Positions 46,415-59,913 are shown, counted from the stretch's first letter. The stretch is DNA of 64,000 nt from Aphrophora alni (GCA_963513935.1 OY740765.1:147027830-147091829), one strand, 5' to 3'. The notes: a model not told the origin generated them from the sequence alone. Translations and numbers: made by a program.

Positions 46415-47510
46415 CGTTTCCCATCATTTGTATTTTAAAATTAGTATGCAAAATTTCAATTGTATTGATCAACTATCATTGTCAAGTGATGAATTTAGAA
46501 CATATCAAATTTGAAAAGAGTCAGCATAGTACAGTACAATGTTACAAACTGAAACAAGTAAACTTAGAATGGAATCCAGGTCTAAAGTTAAACCTGAGCC
46601 GTCAAAATCGTGAGCTTAGTTTTTTGAGTGTTAAACCACTCAGGCCTCGCAATAGTCCTGGGATCCTTTGTTAGTTTTCTTGTTTTAGTTTCTATCATTG
46701 TAATATCCCCTGTTAGGAATAAAAATTTCAGTTATTAGGTTCAAATAAAATGTGAATAAATAAGCTAAGCAAGCAATGGTTCAATGCTAAAAAATGTCTA
46801 CAGGATCTTAATGAACATATCAATATTACAATTTTAATTTTTAAGCCCTCTTATAATCAAATCATTGATTCTAATACATGTATATATTTATTACTCTCAA
46901 TATAATGATATTCATAAACCTATAATTTTAAGCTAATCTATAAATTCTAAGCTTTCAATCCAGAGCCATCCTAATGATTAAGACAGATCATTGCATTTAA
47001 AATGAATTCCAAAGATTTAATAAGTTTCTTTACACATGAGGCTTCCTCGCCTTCTTAATACTTAGCTATCGTGATCCTCCGTAGCAGGCCCTCTTCACCA
47101 AACAGTTTGATTCGTCACAGCACCCTGTGCATGTTTACCCATCCGGCAGTCTCCAGCTGCCGATAACTGACCGTCAATAACTCCCTGCTGGGTCTGACCT
47201 CGATTTCCTACCAAACTTGGCTCATATACTCGTTGGTCATTTGTGACTCGTTAGAAAGTTACAAGCCAAGAAATTACCTAACATTTTGTACTTTGTTTTC
47301 ATATTTTTTATGCTCTGGTTATCTATTGAATAGACTTATACTATTTGTTTACTGCTTTCTAACTTAACATAACTTTAAATCCTAACACCTAGCTTTCAAA
47401 ATTTGATATATTCTATGTTTATCACATGATAATGAGAGTCAATCCACACTCATAAAACATGTGGATACATTATACATTTAATCTATATAAATAAATGATG
47501 AAAAATGTCC
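46415..47510. mobile_element. repeat family C, copy 2 (~1.1 kb, inverted ends)
   Basis: The left end reads CGTTTCCCATCATTTGTAT ... TTGATCAACTATCATTGTCA. The right end, in inverted form, reads GACATTTTTCATCATTTATT ... GATTGACTCTCATTATCATG. The ends are homologous to those at 20336-20865. The interior includes a GC-richer block (47040-47270) without recognisable coding. Termini approximate. Confidence 0.6.
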
Positions 47511-48579
47511 GAACAATTTATACCAATAATATGAACCATCCATCATTATCCAATAACTTCTAAAAAAGACACTGACAGAAGAGATCATAAGACGATGCTG
47601 TCCGTTAAGAGGATCTTCTTTAATATCTCATTGTTCGTCTATAATCATTCTTTTTATCATAAATACATTCTTTTCTTTAACTCTCATTTCATTTTTTCTT
47701 TAAATTAAAGTTGAGATACTTTGTGTTATAATGTGTACATTATTCAAATGTTAATAGCTTATAATAATGCAGATAATATGCTGTTTGTAAGCAATATTTT
47801 ACTCTAATGATAAGGAATATGTTGATTTTTAACATTCTCAAGGTTGAACCCGTCTAAAGGGCATTGATCAATTTTAAGCCAATTGATAGAAGAACCGACA
47901 TTTAAATGATGTATTTCAATTTATTGCTAAAAGAAAAATCTCTGTTTACATAACACCATTATGATTAAAACAAATTTATTTATTGAAGAAAAAAATGAAT
48001 GTAGTAATTACATAGAATAACCCAACTGAAAAATTAGCTAATTGACATGATGTAGCCATGATTATTTTGATGATGCTTGGAGGGATATTTTTGTCTCGCT
48101 GTATATAAATGCTCTATATAATACAATATTTGTCTGATTTTACTCAAATTTGGAATATATACTCAGTTTTACGAATTGATGTACAAATATCCAATCAAAA
48201 ATATTGAACTTATCCTCAGAATTTAATGCCCAGACTTGGAGACTTCTGGGTTAAAAGTATGACATTTGGATGAAAATTATTTCAACTGGGATGAAATTTT
48301 AGCTTTTTTGTACTTTCAGATGCTCTAACTAATTTTTTTTTTAATTGTAAACCATTTTCATCTCTTTTAATTATAAATTCAAGATGAAAAAACTTGATAC
48401 TGATTTTTTTAATAAGTTAAAGACAAAGATGATGAAAAGACAATATTTTTTTAATTGTCCTACACAATTGAGTGACATTTAAACTATTGCATTGAGTGCA
48501 ATTAAAATCAACAAATAAGTATTTTTATCTATAGGTTGTATTGATTTTCAAGGAATTTTTAAACTTTCATTTAAACAAA

Positions 48580-48690
48580 AATACCAAGTGTGCAAGACCC
48601 TTTGGATCAAAATGCAGCAGGCTATCTGCTATGTACTCGATAGTTTGCAAGGGATCTCCACACCCTAGATCAGGCAGATAATTAATAATT
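48580..48690 (-). pseudogene. LINE ORF2 C-terminal scrap
   Basis: The minus strand reads GCGDPLQTIEYIADSL, resembling the CxCGxxxQTxxHIxxxC motif near the end of insect LINE ORF2 proteins. Very short and isolated; could be coincidence. Confidence 0.35.
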
Positions 48691-49482
48691 TATACTCAAT
48701 ACAACCAATACTATTCCCAAATAGCAACTATTTTCATCAATTATTTGTAAAGATATACCGTACCAATTTGTTTATAGTAGTCAATTTTTATTTTTATTCA
48801 CAATTATAACAATCAGATCGACATGTGAAGGATCATTCAGAGCTCATAATGAACTTTTTGTTACTAGTTTCGTTAATTGTTATTTGCAACTTTAATTGCC
48901 ATAAACAATATATTCTAGATATTTCGTGCATCAAGAAGTGGAACTATATACTTGTCTTAACCTTTGAAATAAAAACTGTATCTCCTTGAGCACGTATAAA
49001 TTAATTTTTTGTTTGTTTTCAATAAGACTCCACTATGACAGTATTTCAATGCCATTTGTTAGTTTTCTCATTTTTAATGGAACCTTGTACAAGGTAAAAT
49101 CATCATCTAGTAACTATCTAAAAACTTCTCTATTTCCCATGCTATGATTGATATATTATCTAATCTTTATCCTGAAGTTTATATAAAATTGCTCATATAA
49201 ATCAATTTTAGTATTATACAACATATATATTTTATCTAATCAAGTAGAAAAGCCGTGTAAAAATATTCTATGATATGTTTTACCTCAATTACTTCTTTCA
49301 CTTCCTCATAATATTTAAAGCAATTTTCAGAGAAGACTCGAATTGTATTATATTTTTTAAATCACTGTTTTTGTTGTTGTTTTTTTGTAATTATATTTTT
49401 GTTTATTCCGCATATTTATATTTATATATATCCTAGTTATATTGTACATATTTCTGTCTGTGATGCAGCTTTTAAAAGTGGC

Positions 49483-49488
49483 AATAAA
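49483..49488 (+). promoter_or_regulatory. candidate distal poly(A) signal
   Basis: AATAAA in a GTGGCAATAAACATT context with a downstream T/G-rich element (TTTTGTTTTTTGTG) within ~40 bp, a good poly(A) site by composition, but which transcript would use it is unknown. Confidence 0.35.
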
Positions 49489-49505
49489 CATTTGTTACTC
49501 AGTAA

Positions 49506-52330
49506 TTATTTTTAATTTTGTTTTTTGTGATTTATCTTTAGTTGAGTAACATACAGTAAATAAACTTGTTTTTACAAACATACAATTTGATTGATTCTGT
49601 TTGTCCGTATAAATTTTACAGATTTTTCCGTGAAATTTTTAATGTAGGATTTAGAACTAATTATGAAAGTAATAAATATGTGAAAGAATTTTTTTGTGAG
49701 TTTAGTATAACAATTATGTGTTTTTAATTTTAGTTGGTTGTGTTGAATTTTTTTTTTTTTTTTTTTTTTTTTTTATCTGTATTTAATTTACAATGTAGAT
49801 GATAATAAATTGAAAATAGATGAATAGAAAAGTGTATTGTGGAAAAAAAAAAAAAAAAAAAAGAAAGGAAAAAAAATATATGGTTAAGTCTAGTACTACC
49901 CTTTACAAGTGACAAAAAAAGCCAGTCTTTTTTATAAAATGTGTTGATTATTTCTTTCTGTACAAAAACTGTACAGAGCTTAGTAATAAAAAGGTTTATT
50001 TGATAAATTACTACAATTAATTCATTATATAATATTAGAGACAAACTTGTGACATTTTAAAATTTAGTAATATAAAATGTGAAAACTGAGTGTCATCAAA
50101 ATGTGTTTAAAAAATATGAATATGGATGAACAAACTTGTGGCCTGTTCTATAGCTCAAGCTTTTTAGTTATTGTTATTAAATCTGTATTGAAGTTAAATT
50201 CTCTACAAAGACAAAATCCTTATTGTTGAATCACTGTCTAATAAACCGTTAAAAAAAACACCATTCAAATATTATTGTTTCATCTAACAATTAATGCAGG
50301 TTTATCTTTATAATAACATCTTTTCTTTACACCTGTTGGACTAATTAATGAAGATGTGGAAGTAGGTAACACACGGAAAACCAATATGTAATCAACTGGG
50401 CTCTGGACCTAGTTTACTGCGGCAAAATAAGCACGCACTCTGAGTTACATTCAACTTGGAGGAAATTAAAATGTTTTGTAATGTGAACTATAAAATTATA
50501 TCTTTAGTATAAACAATTTATTATTTAGAGAGCTTAAATTACTTTAAATCAAATGAAATCTCTCCCATTACTAATAATAGACAAATGTGGAAAGACAAGA
50601 TAAGCGTTTAAGGTGAATTAATTCCCTTAAGAGTTTGTTCAGGGTATACTGAAGATATAGAATAAGAAAACTGTTTTGCCAGAGCAATTTTTAGAATGCC
50701 TGATACGACACATTACAAAATTATTGAATTGAAAAGGAATTTGGTGTAGTGATAAGTTTATCCATTCGGTACTAAAGTAATAACACTAAGAAAAGCATAT
50801 TAATTTACTGGGTCTTTGTGAGGAAAAGAATCTAAGACTGACTCTGAATAAGCTTCCTTATTGTAGATACCACATTGAAGCTACATAACAATGCAATATG
50901 GCCAGGTTAAATAGAATTCATTAAATACTTAATTTCAACATCGTTTGCTTACACTAAATGTACTAAATTCCGTATTTCTACTTTGTCATATATACTACAT
51001 AGTAGAGAGAAAGTTATGTAATAGGTAAACAAAAATCTTCTTTGAGTTTTTTTATAGATATGTTTTATGGTACCCTGAGCTAGCTCATAAAAGTGGTTTT
51101 TGGAATGTCTCTGTGTATTTACTTTGTAATTTAAACTAGTAGACAAAATCAAATTCGATAACTGGCTATATTGTCAACTCTAGGCATGTTTATTAATATT
51201 TTTGGTACAATTTCAGTAAGTAGATGTACAGATTAGTTAAAAAAATTATTTAATTCGTTTACTACATACCTTATTTTGAAAATAAAATAATATTGTAATA
51301 CAGAATTCACTTTTTTATTGAAAAAATTTAAAAGTACCAAGTTTACATAAAAAGTCTAGAAAATTGGTGTTACTGAAGTAATTAAAGATGGTGAGCAACT
51401 AGTTCAGAGATAACACATACCAGATATTACACAATAAAATAAGGATCTACTGATGATTAGTTGCGAGTGTATACGGTTATATACATGTAACCATCTGACC
51501 TAACCTATTTGTGATGATTCTTGCTAAACCTAGTATGTTAACAAGAATCCCAGTAGGCCTAAATATCACAAACAATTTTTTTATGGAAAAATATGTTTTG
51601 ATACTAACTACAATTCATAAGACATGTAATGTGCATGTGTCATACGATACGTGAATCTTGATTTTAGGTGTTATTTGTTTACGTCGGTGGTTAAATGTAG
51701 TCAAGGCCTATAGATTAACATAGTCTTGTAACTTTTAAAAATTAAATTCTCTTTCACTTTTACAATGACATTTCACAGTTAAATAATTAGTTTATTTTAA
51801 AATAGGTTTTTAAAGTCACTGTTTTAAAATTGAATTTCAAACTTACGAATTCCTATTGTGATTTGTACATAACATATACATAACTGAATTTGGTACTTTT
51901 CTATTTTATCATTTTTTCAATAACTGAGATTTTAAAAGTAGCTGGCATAAAACTAAAACTTTGTTTAAATTGGCGCATGATAATTTGTTTTTTTTTAAAT
52001 ATAGGCTTTTTATGAACCGAAACAAAATGTCACCATCTTCTAAAAAATAGTTGGGTTTGGGAGTTATCTATAAACAATTTTTTTAATCATCCCTGGTGCT
52101 GTTGATAAAGACCTACTTTCTTAAAATCGGCTCTTTCGATTTCATATAAATTTTGGTGAAATCTGAAAATTAATTACCCTAACCAATGCTCCAGAATGTA
52201 GGTAAATACAAAATTACAATTCAGTAATATTTGGAAAATACTAATATCAATCTTTATTTCTATCAAATATGATATGCTCTTAGGGAGAAATTGTGAAACA
52301 AGTAAAGTTAGTTCAGAGTCTCTTTAAATA
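49506..52330. other. intergenic, homopolymer-rich, nothing recognised
   Basis: Contains a ~26-base T run (49748-49773) and an A run (49842-49860). No gene, exon or paired ends. The part about 52030-52190 resembles 30660-30790. Confidence 0.4.
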
Positions 52331-53574
52331 ATGAGTCGTCCAATAAAACCTGACAGTTTTCAAAATAAACTAACTTTATAGGAAATAATAGTAACAATGT
52401 ACCGGTATTAGAATAGCCAAAATGTGTACATAGTTGTGCCATTTTCATTTATGAAAAATAACATCACGTAGGAGTTCCCTACCAATCTCCACACATTTTT
52501 CTAATCTTTTCTAAAACTTTACTATTACTCAATGGATCATGGACATTTGTATTGGAGCAACTTCATTCCTTATGCAGTTCTTTAAATCGACAATGGTGTG
52601 AGGTTTCCTAACAAAAACTTTGCTCTTAAGGTAGCCCCGCAACCAAAAATCACAAGCAGTTAGATCCGGAGACTGGCCAGGCCATGCGACATCAGTAAAA
52701 TGTGAAATAAAATGCCCCAGGAACAGTAATTGGCACATTTGCCGTGTGCACAGGCGCTCCCTTGCTGGTACCATAAAGAATCCATTTCTATTCCACATTG
52801 TTGCAATCGTAGAACTAAAAAGTTCTGAATCATTTCCATGTATTGTTCTTTATTCACAGTAACTACTGCACTATTTTCTTTTTCTTTTTTTTAAATATGG
52901 CCCAATAACTCCAAAATGTACAACATCACACCATGCAGTCACTATGTTACTATGCAGTGGTCATTGATGGATTTTCCTAGGATTCTCTCTTGACCAGTAA
53001 CGATAATTTTGAGTGTTAACATTATCAGATAGCTCAAAAGGAGCTTCATCAGACATTATTAAACATTGTAAAATGTTTTCGTCATCAATGAGCTATCTGA
53101 TAATCTTGGACAAAAAATAAAATGTAATTCAGGTTATGCAGGCATGAGTTTTTGTACAACTGCTAACTTGTAGTGATGAAAATTCAAATCAAGATGTAAA
53201 ATTCATTGTAAACTTGTATTTCCAACTCCTAAGGCGGCTGTTGTTTCCTGGTTTATCGGTTTGGACTTCGCAGTACAGATACGAGCACATTTTTGACATT
53301 GTTTGGAGTACATACAGATCTAACCCTACCAGTTGGTTTCACTTTTAATCCAGATGCATTATTTCTGAAATTGTCCACTCACCTTTTAATAATATCTGAC
53401 TAGGAACATGGAAATTGTTATAAAATAACCGTCGTGTAACAGTTACAAACTCTTTTTTTTTAAATTAACTTCGATAAGAAAACAATCAGTTGTGTTCTTA
53501 ATTGTTGTAATAATCATCAGTCTAAACCAAATAACAGCTATTTAAAAACTGTCAGATTATATTGGACCGCCCAT
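52331..53574 (-). mobile_element. mariner-like element with both ends (1244 bp)
   Basis: Flanked by TA (52329-52330, 53575-53576). Ends ATGAGTCGTCCAATAAAACC and the complement of ATGGGCGGTCCAATATAATC agree closely, and similarity continues through CTGACAGTTTT for about 35 bp. Length (~1.25 kb) is normal for a complete mariner. It contains a broken minus-strand transposase. Confidence 0.92.
52440..53450 (-). pseudogene. mariner-like transposase, broken
   Basis: Motifs in order on the minus strand: SDEAPFELSDNVNTQNYRYW (first catalytic Asp), QQ followed by GAPVHTANVPITVPGAFYF in another frame, then AWPGQSPDLTACDFWLRGYL and KSKVFVRKPHTIVDLKN. At the second catalytic site two bases are missing compared with a normal QQDGA codon series, which removes the Asp and shifts the frame (about 52760-52772). 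Further stops occur upstream. The family normally has around 340 residues. Confidence 0.88.
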
Positions 53575-53576
53575 TA

Positions 53577-54395
53577 TATATGTATGAAATTGGATTGAAA
53601 CAATTTTGTTTGATGATAGATGCTAATTTGAATCTAATGAAAAAAGGTTGAGTTGTTTATTCCATTGTTATTCTTAGAGGAATCATTTCAGATGGTTTGT
53701 ATATTCCGGTTATACTTGTGGACAGTTGTGCTCTTTTTGCCGTTGTAAAAGACTTGAGATTCTTATATGTTGTGAAAGCCAAATTATAATGTTGTTTCTT
53801 GAGTATATTTTTCAGCTGGAAATGTGAATTCTTATCATATTCCATAATTAATCATGTAGGAGTCCTTTTTAACAGATCCCATATTAAATTTAAAATGCTC
53901 CGAAAAATCTTCCCACTTTATTAATTCTCCTATCCATTGTAATATCGACTCCTAGTTAAATATATAGGTCAACAAAATTTGAAATGGTGTTTTATTAAAT
54001 GGTTAATTGAAATTTTATTCTTACCTGTAAATCCTGTAACAGTTTACTTTCTATAAAAATTGATTAAAATAATGTATTCACAAATTTTAAAAAACATTCA
54101 TAAATTTGCGATATATCATGACAAGATTATCAACTTAGCAAGTATTTTTATTGAAAACTTAATTACATACATATCTTTCTACAATATAACTAAACTATTA
54201 AGAAATTTAAAACACGACTTTGTAACAACCAGAATATAATACCTTGTTTGTTTCATGTATATTTTTGTAAAAACTCTTTTCTCAAGTGTTTATATTACTA
54301 TCAGTTTATCCTCAAATATTTCTTCATGCTAAGGGTTTGTTGACCCTAATCCTAATTTACTAGACTTGTTAATAAAATGTTATGTTTAGCATTGT

Positions 54396-54439
<44 letters not shown>

Positions 54440-55269
54440 ACAAATGATATGTAATATATATATTACAAATGATTGTACATGCAAAATTGAAAAAAAAAAA
54501 TGTTGTTAAGTATACAAAAAAATATATATATATACTGTACAATTTAATATTATTAGAACAGCTTGTGTATATGAAATTATTGTATAAATTATTGTATTGT
54601 GTATTGTATTATTATATGAAATATGGAATCATAATACTGTGGTTAATATAATGTATAATAGAGTGGTATTATTAACTGTCTTTGATAGGAAAACTAAACT
54701 TTTGCTGATTTTAAGTTATTCAATAATGTGATAATAAATATGGAACATATACAGTTTCATTGTTTAAAAAAATTAAAAACTTCATTCGTGAACATTCTCT
54801 GCTGTTAGAGTCTGATTTAAAAAATATTCACAAAAGAAAATGGTCTTGGTTATTTTTGCTTCGCCTGGGTTTGTTTCTTACATTACTAGTTTTAGCTTCC
54901 AACATAATTATTTTGACGTTTTTCACTTTCCTCGTATTCTAGATTTATTTCTTGAAATGTAAATTGGTTCATAATTTCAAATCGTGTATTAGTTTTTTTA
55001 TATACATAAATGGTGGGAAATGTCCACTTAAATGATAATGATATCAACTTCTGCTATTTATAAATTACTTCATTTATGTTAAAACATCCTTCTCATAAAA
55101 AGCTCAGAGAAACAATTTTTAAACTTACTCACTTTTTTCTTCTTTTCCACGTAATAATTTTTGGTTGCGAAATGTGTAGCCATGTAAAATTTTCAATGAT
55201 TGGATTGTCTCTAAAACTCCTACTTCTTTTTTCCCTAATAAAATTAATTTTGAAAAGTTTGTAGTACAA
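53577..55269. other. AT-rich intergenic; palindromic (AT)n and a family C fragment
   Basis: 54392-54443 is a 52-bp perfect palindrome (TTGTTATTA, AT repeat, TAATAACAA). 54900-55020 contains one end of repeat family C (ends GGTGGGAAATGTCC; inner CGTATTCTAGATTTAT). Nothing else recognised. Confidence 0.5.
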
Positions 55270-57560
55270 TAATATTTTGGGGGTGGCTCAATTGTGAGGG
55301 CTGTGCTCATCTCATTCCAGGTTGAACTGGTGAATCTTCTTAGGTTATGCTAGTTCAAGCCCAAATGATAGTGTTTTTTTCTGATTATTACTAAAGAAAG
55401 GTAAAAATTCAATTTTGAATATTTTTAAAAATTCCATTCAGAATAATCTGTGTTTTTACTACACCCAATTTGGTCTAGTGGCTTAGAGCGTTCGCCTTGT
55501 GCTCAAGAGGTTTCAGGTTCGATCACTATGGAGACTATGAAATGTTTATGTATGGACAAAAATAAAGGAAAAGTGAGGAACTGCTATTAGTATCAAATCC
55601 TGATCACGGAAGCTAGAATTAAAGCAACAGAAACTCGATGTGTGAACTACACATCATTTGATGAAAATTTGTCTACCAGGCCTATTGCTAATAGGTTGTT
55701 ATGTTAAAGTTGTAGATTGAATTTGTGCTAAAATGTGGTACACAAACTTTCATCATAATTTAAAACTTTAGCCAATTTTACTGTGTAACAAAAATTATTA
55801 ATAAGAAGTTTATTCACTAAATCAATTGTGTTTGAGTTGTATGCTTTCAGACTCATATTCATATAAATCTGATTGTGGTGGAGTGCCATAGTTCAGTTGG
55901 TACATCACATTTAGGACTAGTGAACTGCCAAATATTACACAGATTCGAGTCTATTTGATGGTGTTACATTTTTTAATTTATTATATACTTTACTGTCTTC
56001 CTTAATTTAATGAATATAATCTAAAGTCATTAATCAAAACATCAAATGGTCGAGATCAGGATAGTTGTCTTCATCTCTCCAAATCTTTCCACATATTTGC
56101 TATTGTCATCTTCCTAATTATTTCTTCTGGTTTTAATTTAAGAGCTTGGTTCAGTAATTTTTCATACCAATCATGGTAAAAATTTGTGATTTTTTTTACT
56201 CACCAAATAATTCTGTCCCTTTTCGTCTTTCACCCTTTCTATAATTTCTTCATTCTTAATCATAAAAGTCTCAAAACAAGTTTCTATTTCTGCCCCATGT
56301 ACCTATAGTGAGTATGGGCATGGCAATACCGAGGGAAGTCTAGCTGGATCTACACTTTTTTTCAAATTTAGTCTTTGGTCTCTCTTTCTCTTTCGTATCA
56401 TGTTTCTCTATCTTGATCAATTTTTGTTATTTTCAGACCCTGTCGCTATTAGAGTACTCAGTGGGGGCGGGAGTCTATATTTTTTGTTCTTTTCTTCCTT
56501 TTTTTTTAGTTTTTGCCTTTAACCATCAAGAAAAGAAATCTAATTTTGAATTTTTATTAATGGAAATATACTAGATAATTAATTACAGTATTTATTTATT
56601 TTTATAAGTTACGATTATATCACACCTTTTATTGTAAAGTAAAAATTGATTACTTACCCTATTTAGGTTGATCTAGTGACATGTGTTTTTTCTTGATCAA
56701 TAAAAGATTTCAAGTTTAATCAAAAGTGTAGGGTTTCAAAAAGATATGTTAACCCATGTCATGATGCAAAAGTGTGGAATTCTGGTTTTGAAGACTAGAA
56801 TTATAGAGACAGGAAACACAATGTATGACCACACATTATCCAATTGCATAGTTGTTTATGGCTGTTGTACCACGGAATCATTTTTGGAACTTATTTAAAA
56901 AATTTCTCTTTTGCATCCAGAATCAGGACCTTGAAATGAGTTGATGATTTTAAGTTTTATTTCATATATACATATGTTCATCTACATAATAACGTTACAG
57001 ATACATTAGGGAGGGGCCATAGCTAAGTTACTTTAGGCATGAGTTTATCTCATCGCAGTTCAGACTGGTTTATCTCAAAGATTATCCAGTCAAATTGTTA
57101 ATGTTGTGTTTTTCCATATGTTACTCGCTCCCCCATTTTTATTAGTTTTAATGGGCATTACGTAAGAAGACATTAAGCAATAACAAACAAATATGTGTTA
57201 TGTATGTTTATTATTTAAATATTTTGGAAGTTCATTTACCAGCAAGCTGTTTTAAAATTATCTCGTGTTTAGCTCATTTCTTGTTAACAGTCTTTTTTTT
57301 CTTTCTTTTTTTTTCGCCTAAGTTGATACAAATATTGGGTTTTACCATGGATTAGACATGTTAGTTAACCAAAATTGTTTATTTCAAAAAGAAGTTTTAT
57401 ATTTTTTGAAATCTAATTTAACCATTTTAAAAAGCATGTATAAAAGATTCTTTAAATGTTATGATTTTGTACTAAATAAAATGTTTGATTAAAAGTGAGT
57501 TACGTAGCCTAGTTGGTAGAGTATATACTTATTTCACAGCAGTTCATACTAAAAAACCGT
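55270..57560 (+). repeat. series of degenerate tRNA-headed SINE-like units
   Basis: Five plus-strand segments resemble tRNA internal promoters. A-box-like: TGGCTCAATTGTGAGGG (55284), TAGTGGCTTAGAGCG (55476), TAGTTCAGTTGGTA (55889), TAGCTAAGTTACTTTAGG (57020), TAGCCTAGTTGGTAGAGTA (57505). B-box-like: GGTTGAACTGG (55320), GGTTCGATCAC (55516), GATTCGAGTCT (55942), AGTTCAGACT (57057). The spacing fits tRNA-derived promoters in the best units. Body segments at about 55610-55670 and 56800-56860 share GAAG.CTAGAATTA.AG and CACA.TAT/CATC wording. Individual unit borders are not resolvable. Confidence 0.55.
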
Positions 57561-58450
57561 CAACAAAAATGAATAACAGCTGTCATAAAATTGAGATTAG
57601 TTTTTGCGCAGAACGTCCTAAATATTCTACCTGTCTCAAGTAATTAATTAATTATCGTTTAAGTTTTTATCAAAGACAGCTAATAACAACTATTTATTAC
57701 AACTGACAAATTATATTTAATTTGCATTAAGTCTATTTGTATTTAAAGATAAAGCTAAAATTGTATTTAACGAGCAGGGCAATATGTTACATGTGTAAAT
57801 CACTTCTTTACTGTAGTGGTAAACGATCTCACAAGCCAATTGTTGTTTCCTATATTCAGTGTAAACAACAGGGTTTAACTTATGGTTCCATACTTGTATA
57901 TCTAATTGTGTAAACGGAAAGAGAGATGGAGTGCTTAGACATTGTAGATAATGTTTTTAGAACGGACTGAGTCAAACTCAGCTGAAAGTGTTGTGTCGTC
58001 TGTATCTTGTTTTTGTTTGTATAAATTTGTTATATTGTATAAAATGAAGATAAAAGTGAAAAAACTTAAAGAGTGTGTTAGAGACTGGTGTCCAGATTTG
58101 GTACTATTCTATGAAATGTTACTTAATTTTTTTTTTAATTTTTTTTAAATGTTTTTTTAGCTGGTATTGCAAAACAGTTGTATGCTTTTTGTCATATGGT
58201 TTATGCTTTATTTGGCATTATTCAAATAACTCATATATTGGCTCTATTGTTTACGAACATTGTTGTAAATATACATTCTCAACCTTAGGTTTGTGGCTTT
58301 GTTTTTAAATTAACCTAATAATTCCTTTTGAACAACATTTGGGGTATATGATTGTAAAGAGTTTATTTGTTCAGAGGGTCCTTCACAATAATTATTGGAA
58401 TAAACAAAAAGTGTTTGTAATATAGTTGAGCTGCCCATACCTTTTTCTTG
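57561..58450. other. intergenic, nothing recognised
   Basis: AT-rich; open frames at 57951-58148 and 58075-58308 are hydrophobic low-complexity reads without motifs. Confidence 0.4.
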
Positions 58451-59050
58451 ATGAAGGTGTCATTTTATGTTATCCTGTGATAAGGAATGGTGTTTCCGAT
58501 GGTTGTGCCCTGTTCCTCTTAGCATTTTTCCCTAGGTTAATTCTCGGGTACAACCGTCATTTTGATGGAGGTAATAACTTTCCTGAATGATGTTCCAGGT
58601 TGTGCCAATTTCGATGTAATAGACTCACCAGACTGTCTTTATCTCTTCTTCTGTTTCAGAGGAAGAAGGGTTAACAGTTCAATTGGTTTATTCCCTCCTG
58701 TGGAACCAACATTGGTGGCTGTCGAGACACTTTCTTGTGCTTGTCTAACATTTTACGGTCCCACTCAATGCTTTGCTCAGCAAGGTTGACCTTGAGAGCT
58801 TTCTACCATTCTGGCGTGGTTTTCTTCTTTCTCTTTTGTTTAACATTGAACGTAAATAACTGCTTGGTAGCATCTGCCAGCTCGTTTGTAAACCTTAAAT
58901 TGTCTGGACTATCCAGAAGAAGATTTTTTTCCAAGTCTAAGCCGGATCTGTGTCCATGCTTTCGGAGCTAGCAGGTTGCTCTGTGGCTGGTTTCCGTCTG
59001 TTCGAAAAACACTGATAGAGTCTTGTTTGTATCATGGATGGTAGAGGCTT

Positions 59051-59743
59051 TATTAGGTATCGGGTTCTTTCTAAATCAGTGGTTCAGTGTTTCTCTTTTG
59101 TTAAAGAATGCAATACTTTATATCATTTTACAATCACTAATTTCCAAATATTATTACAATTATTTCTATTCAAATATTAATTTAAAACTGAATCAATACA
59201 TCTCCCTAACTCATTCAATTATTTCAAATAACATACATATGCTTTATATAACTTATTTCATATTACTTTACAATGATTACTTTAAAAATTGAATTAGCCT
59301 ATCTATATGAATATTTAAAAATGATCAACCCAGAATAGTTCCAGCTATTGTGAAATGAATCTAATATATTTAAATTGTTGATTACTTGTGCTGATACTTT
59401 GTTTGTTTGCTCACCCTTTTTGTGCACTGCAAAAGCCGCTACTACAGCTTTGTATTATTGGAAGCTCCAACTTGCCAATAATACCCTCGTGTTCCAATCC
59501 TCGAACGTTCCTCCTGACGTCTTCGTTCACGCTGTTGATCGAAAGATCCCCACCTCTCTTGGGTCGTTGCTTATATTGCCTCGACCTGCCTTGCTATGTA
59601 GGTTGCCCATGCTAGGTAAGCATTTCATCATTTTTTTAATAGTTTCGCAATACCTGTCGCTATTCTGGGTTTCATGTATGGTTCTTACTTAAATTATATT
59701 AATTATTATATATTTCTATTCTAGTAACTATCTAATCCTAACA
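59051..59743 (-). repeat. 3' LTR (693 bp)
   Basis: Identical by reading to 61458-62150. Inner boundary ...CTAACA at 59743, outer boundary TATTAGG at 59051. The terminal inverted match is TGTTAGG/CCTAATA, with the final CA changed to TA in both copies. Open frames of 105 and 75 codons on the plus strand occur in both LTRs simply because the LTRs are copies. Confidence 0.95.
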
Positions 59744-59762
59744 ACTCCGCCGCCCTCGAGAC
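59744..59762 (-). other. polypurine tract next to the 3' LTR
   Basis: On the minus strand the sequence reads CTCGAGGGCGGCGGAGT directly before the LTR start TGTTAGG; the purine-rich GAGGGCGGCGGAG part is the expected plus-strand primer. Confidence 0.65.
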
Positions 59763-59913
59763 ATCGTCCCGATGTCAAAAAAAAACTCAAAAAGAAGGGT
59801 AGTCCCTTTCGGGTACCCGTATTATTTTTTGTTTAGACAATAAATAGATTTTTTTACATAAACAAAATGTTACAAGTGTTAAAATTGATGTCCATACTAA
59901 AACTAATACCATT

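Larger units (their letters stand above)
44305..49505 (+). other. gish: CK1 gamma 3'UTR and downstream DNA, end uncertain
   Basis: No further coding exon. Possible poly(A) signals AATAAA are at 45771-45776, 45850-45855 and 49483-49488. The nearer pair would give a ~1.5 kb 3'UTR; the last is followed by a strong T/G-rich stretch and preceded by TGTACATA, and would give ~5.2 kb, but that stretch contains repeat family C and a LINE scrap. I cannot choose without transcript data. Confidence 0.45.

Noticed and set aside
49730..50044. 104-codon minus-strand frame
   Set aside because: Dominated by poly-T and poly-A translation (Phe and Lys runs).
55470..55540. A true tRNA gene
   Set aside because: A- and B-box matches are good but no proper acceptor or anticodon stems could be folded; better explained as a SINE head.
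59375..59692. 105- and 75-codon plus-strand frames, repeated at 61782-62099
   Set aside because: They lie within the LTRs, antisense to the element, and are duplicated only because the LTRs are identical.
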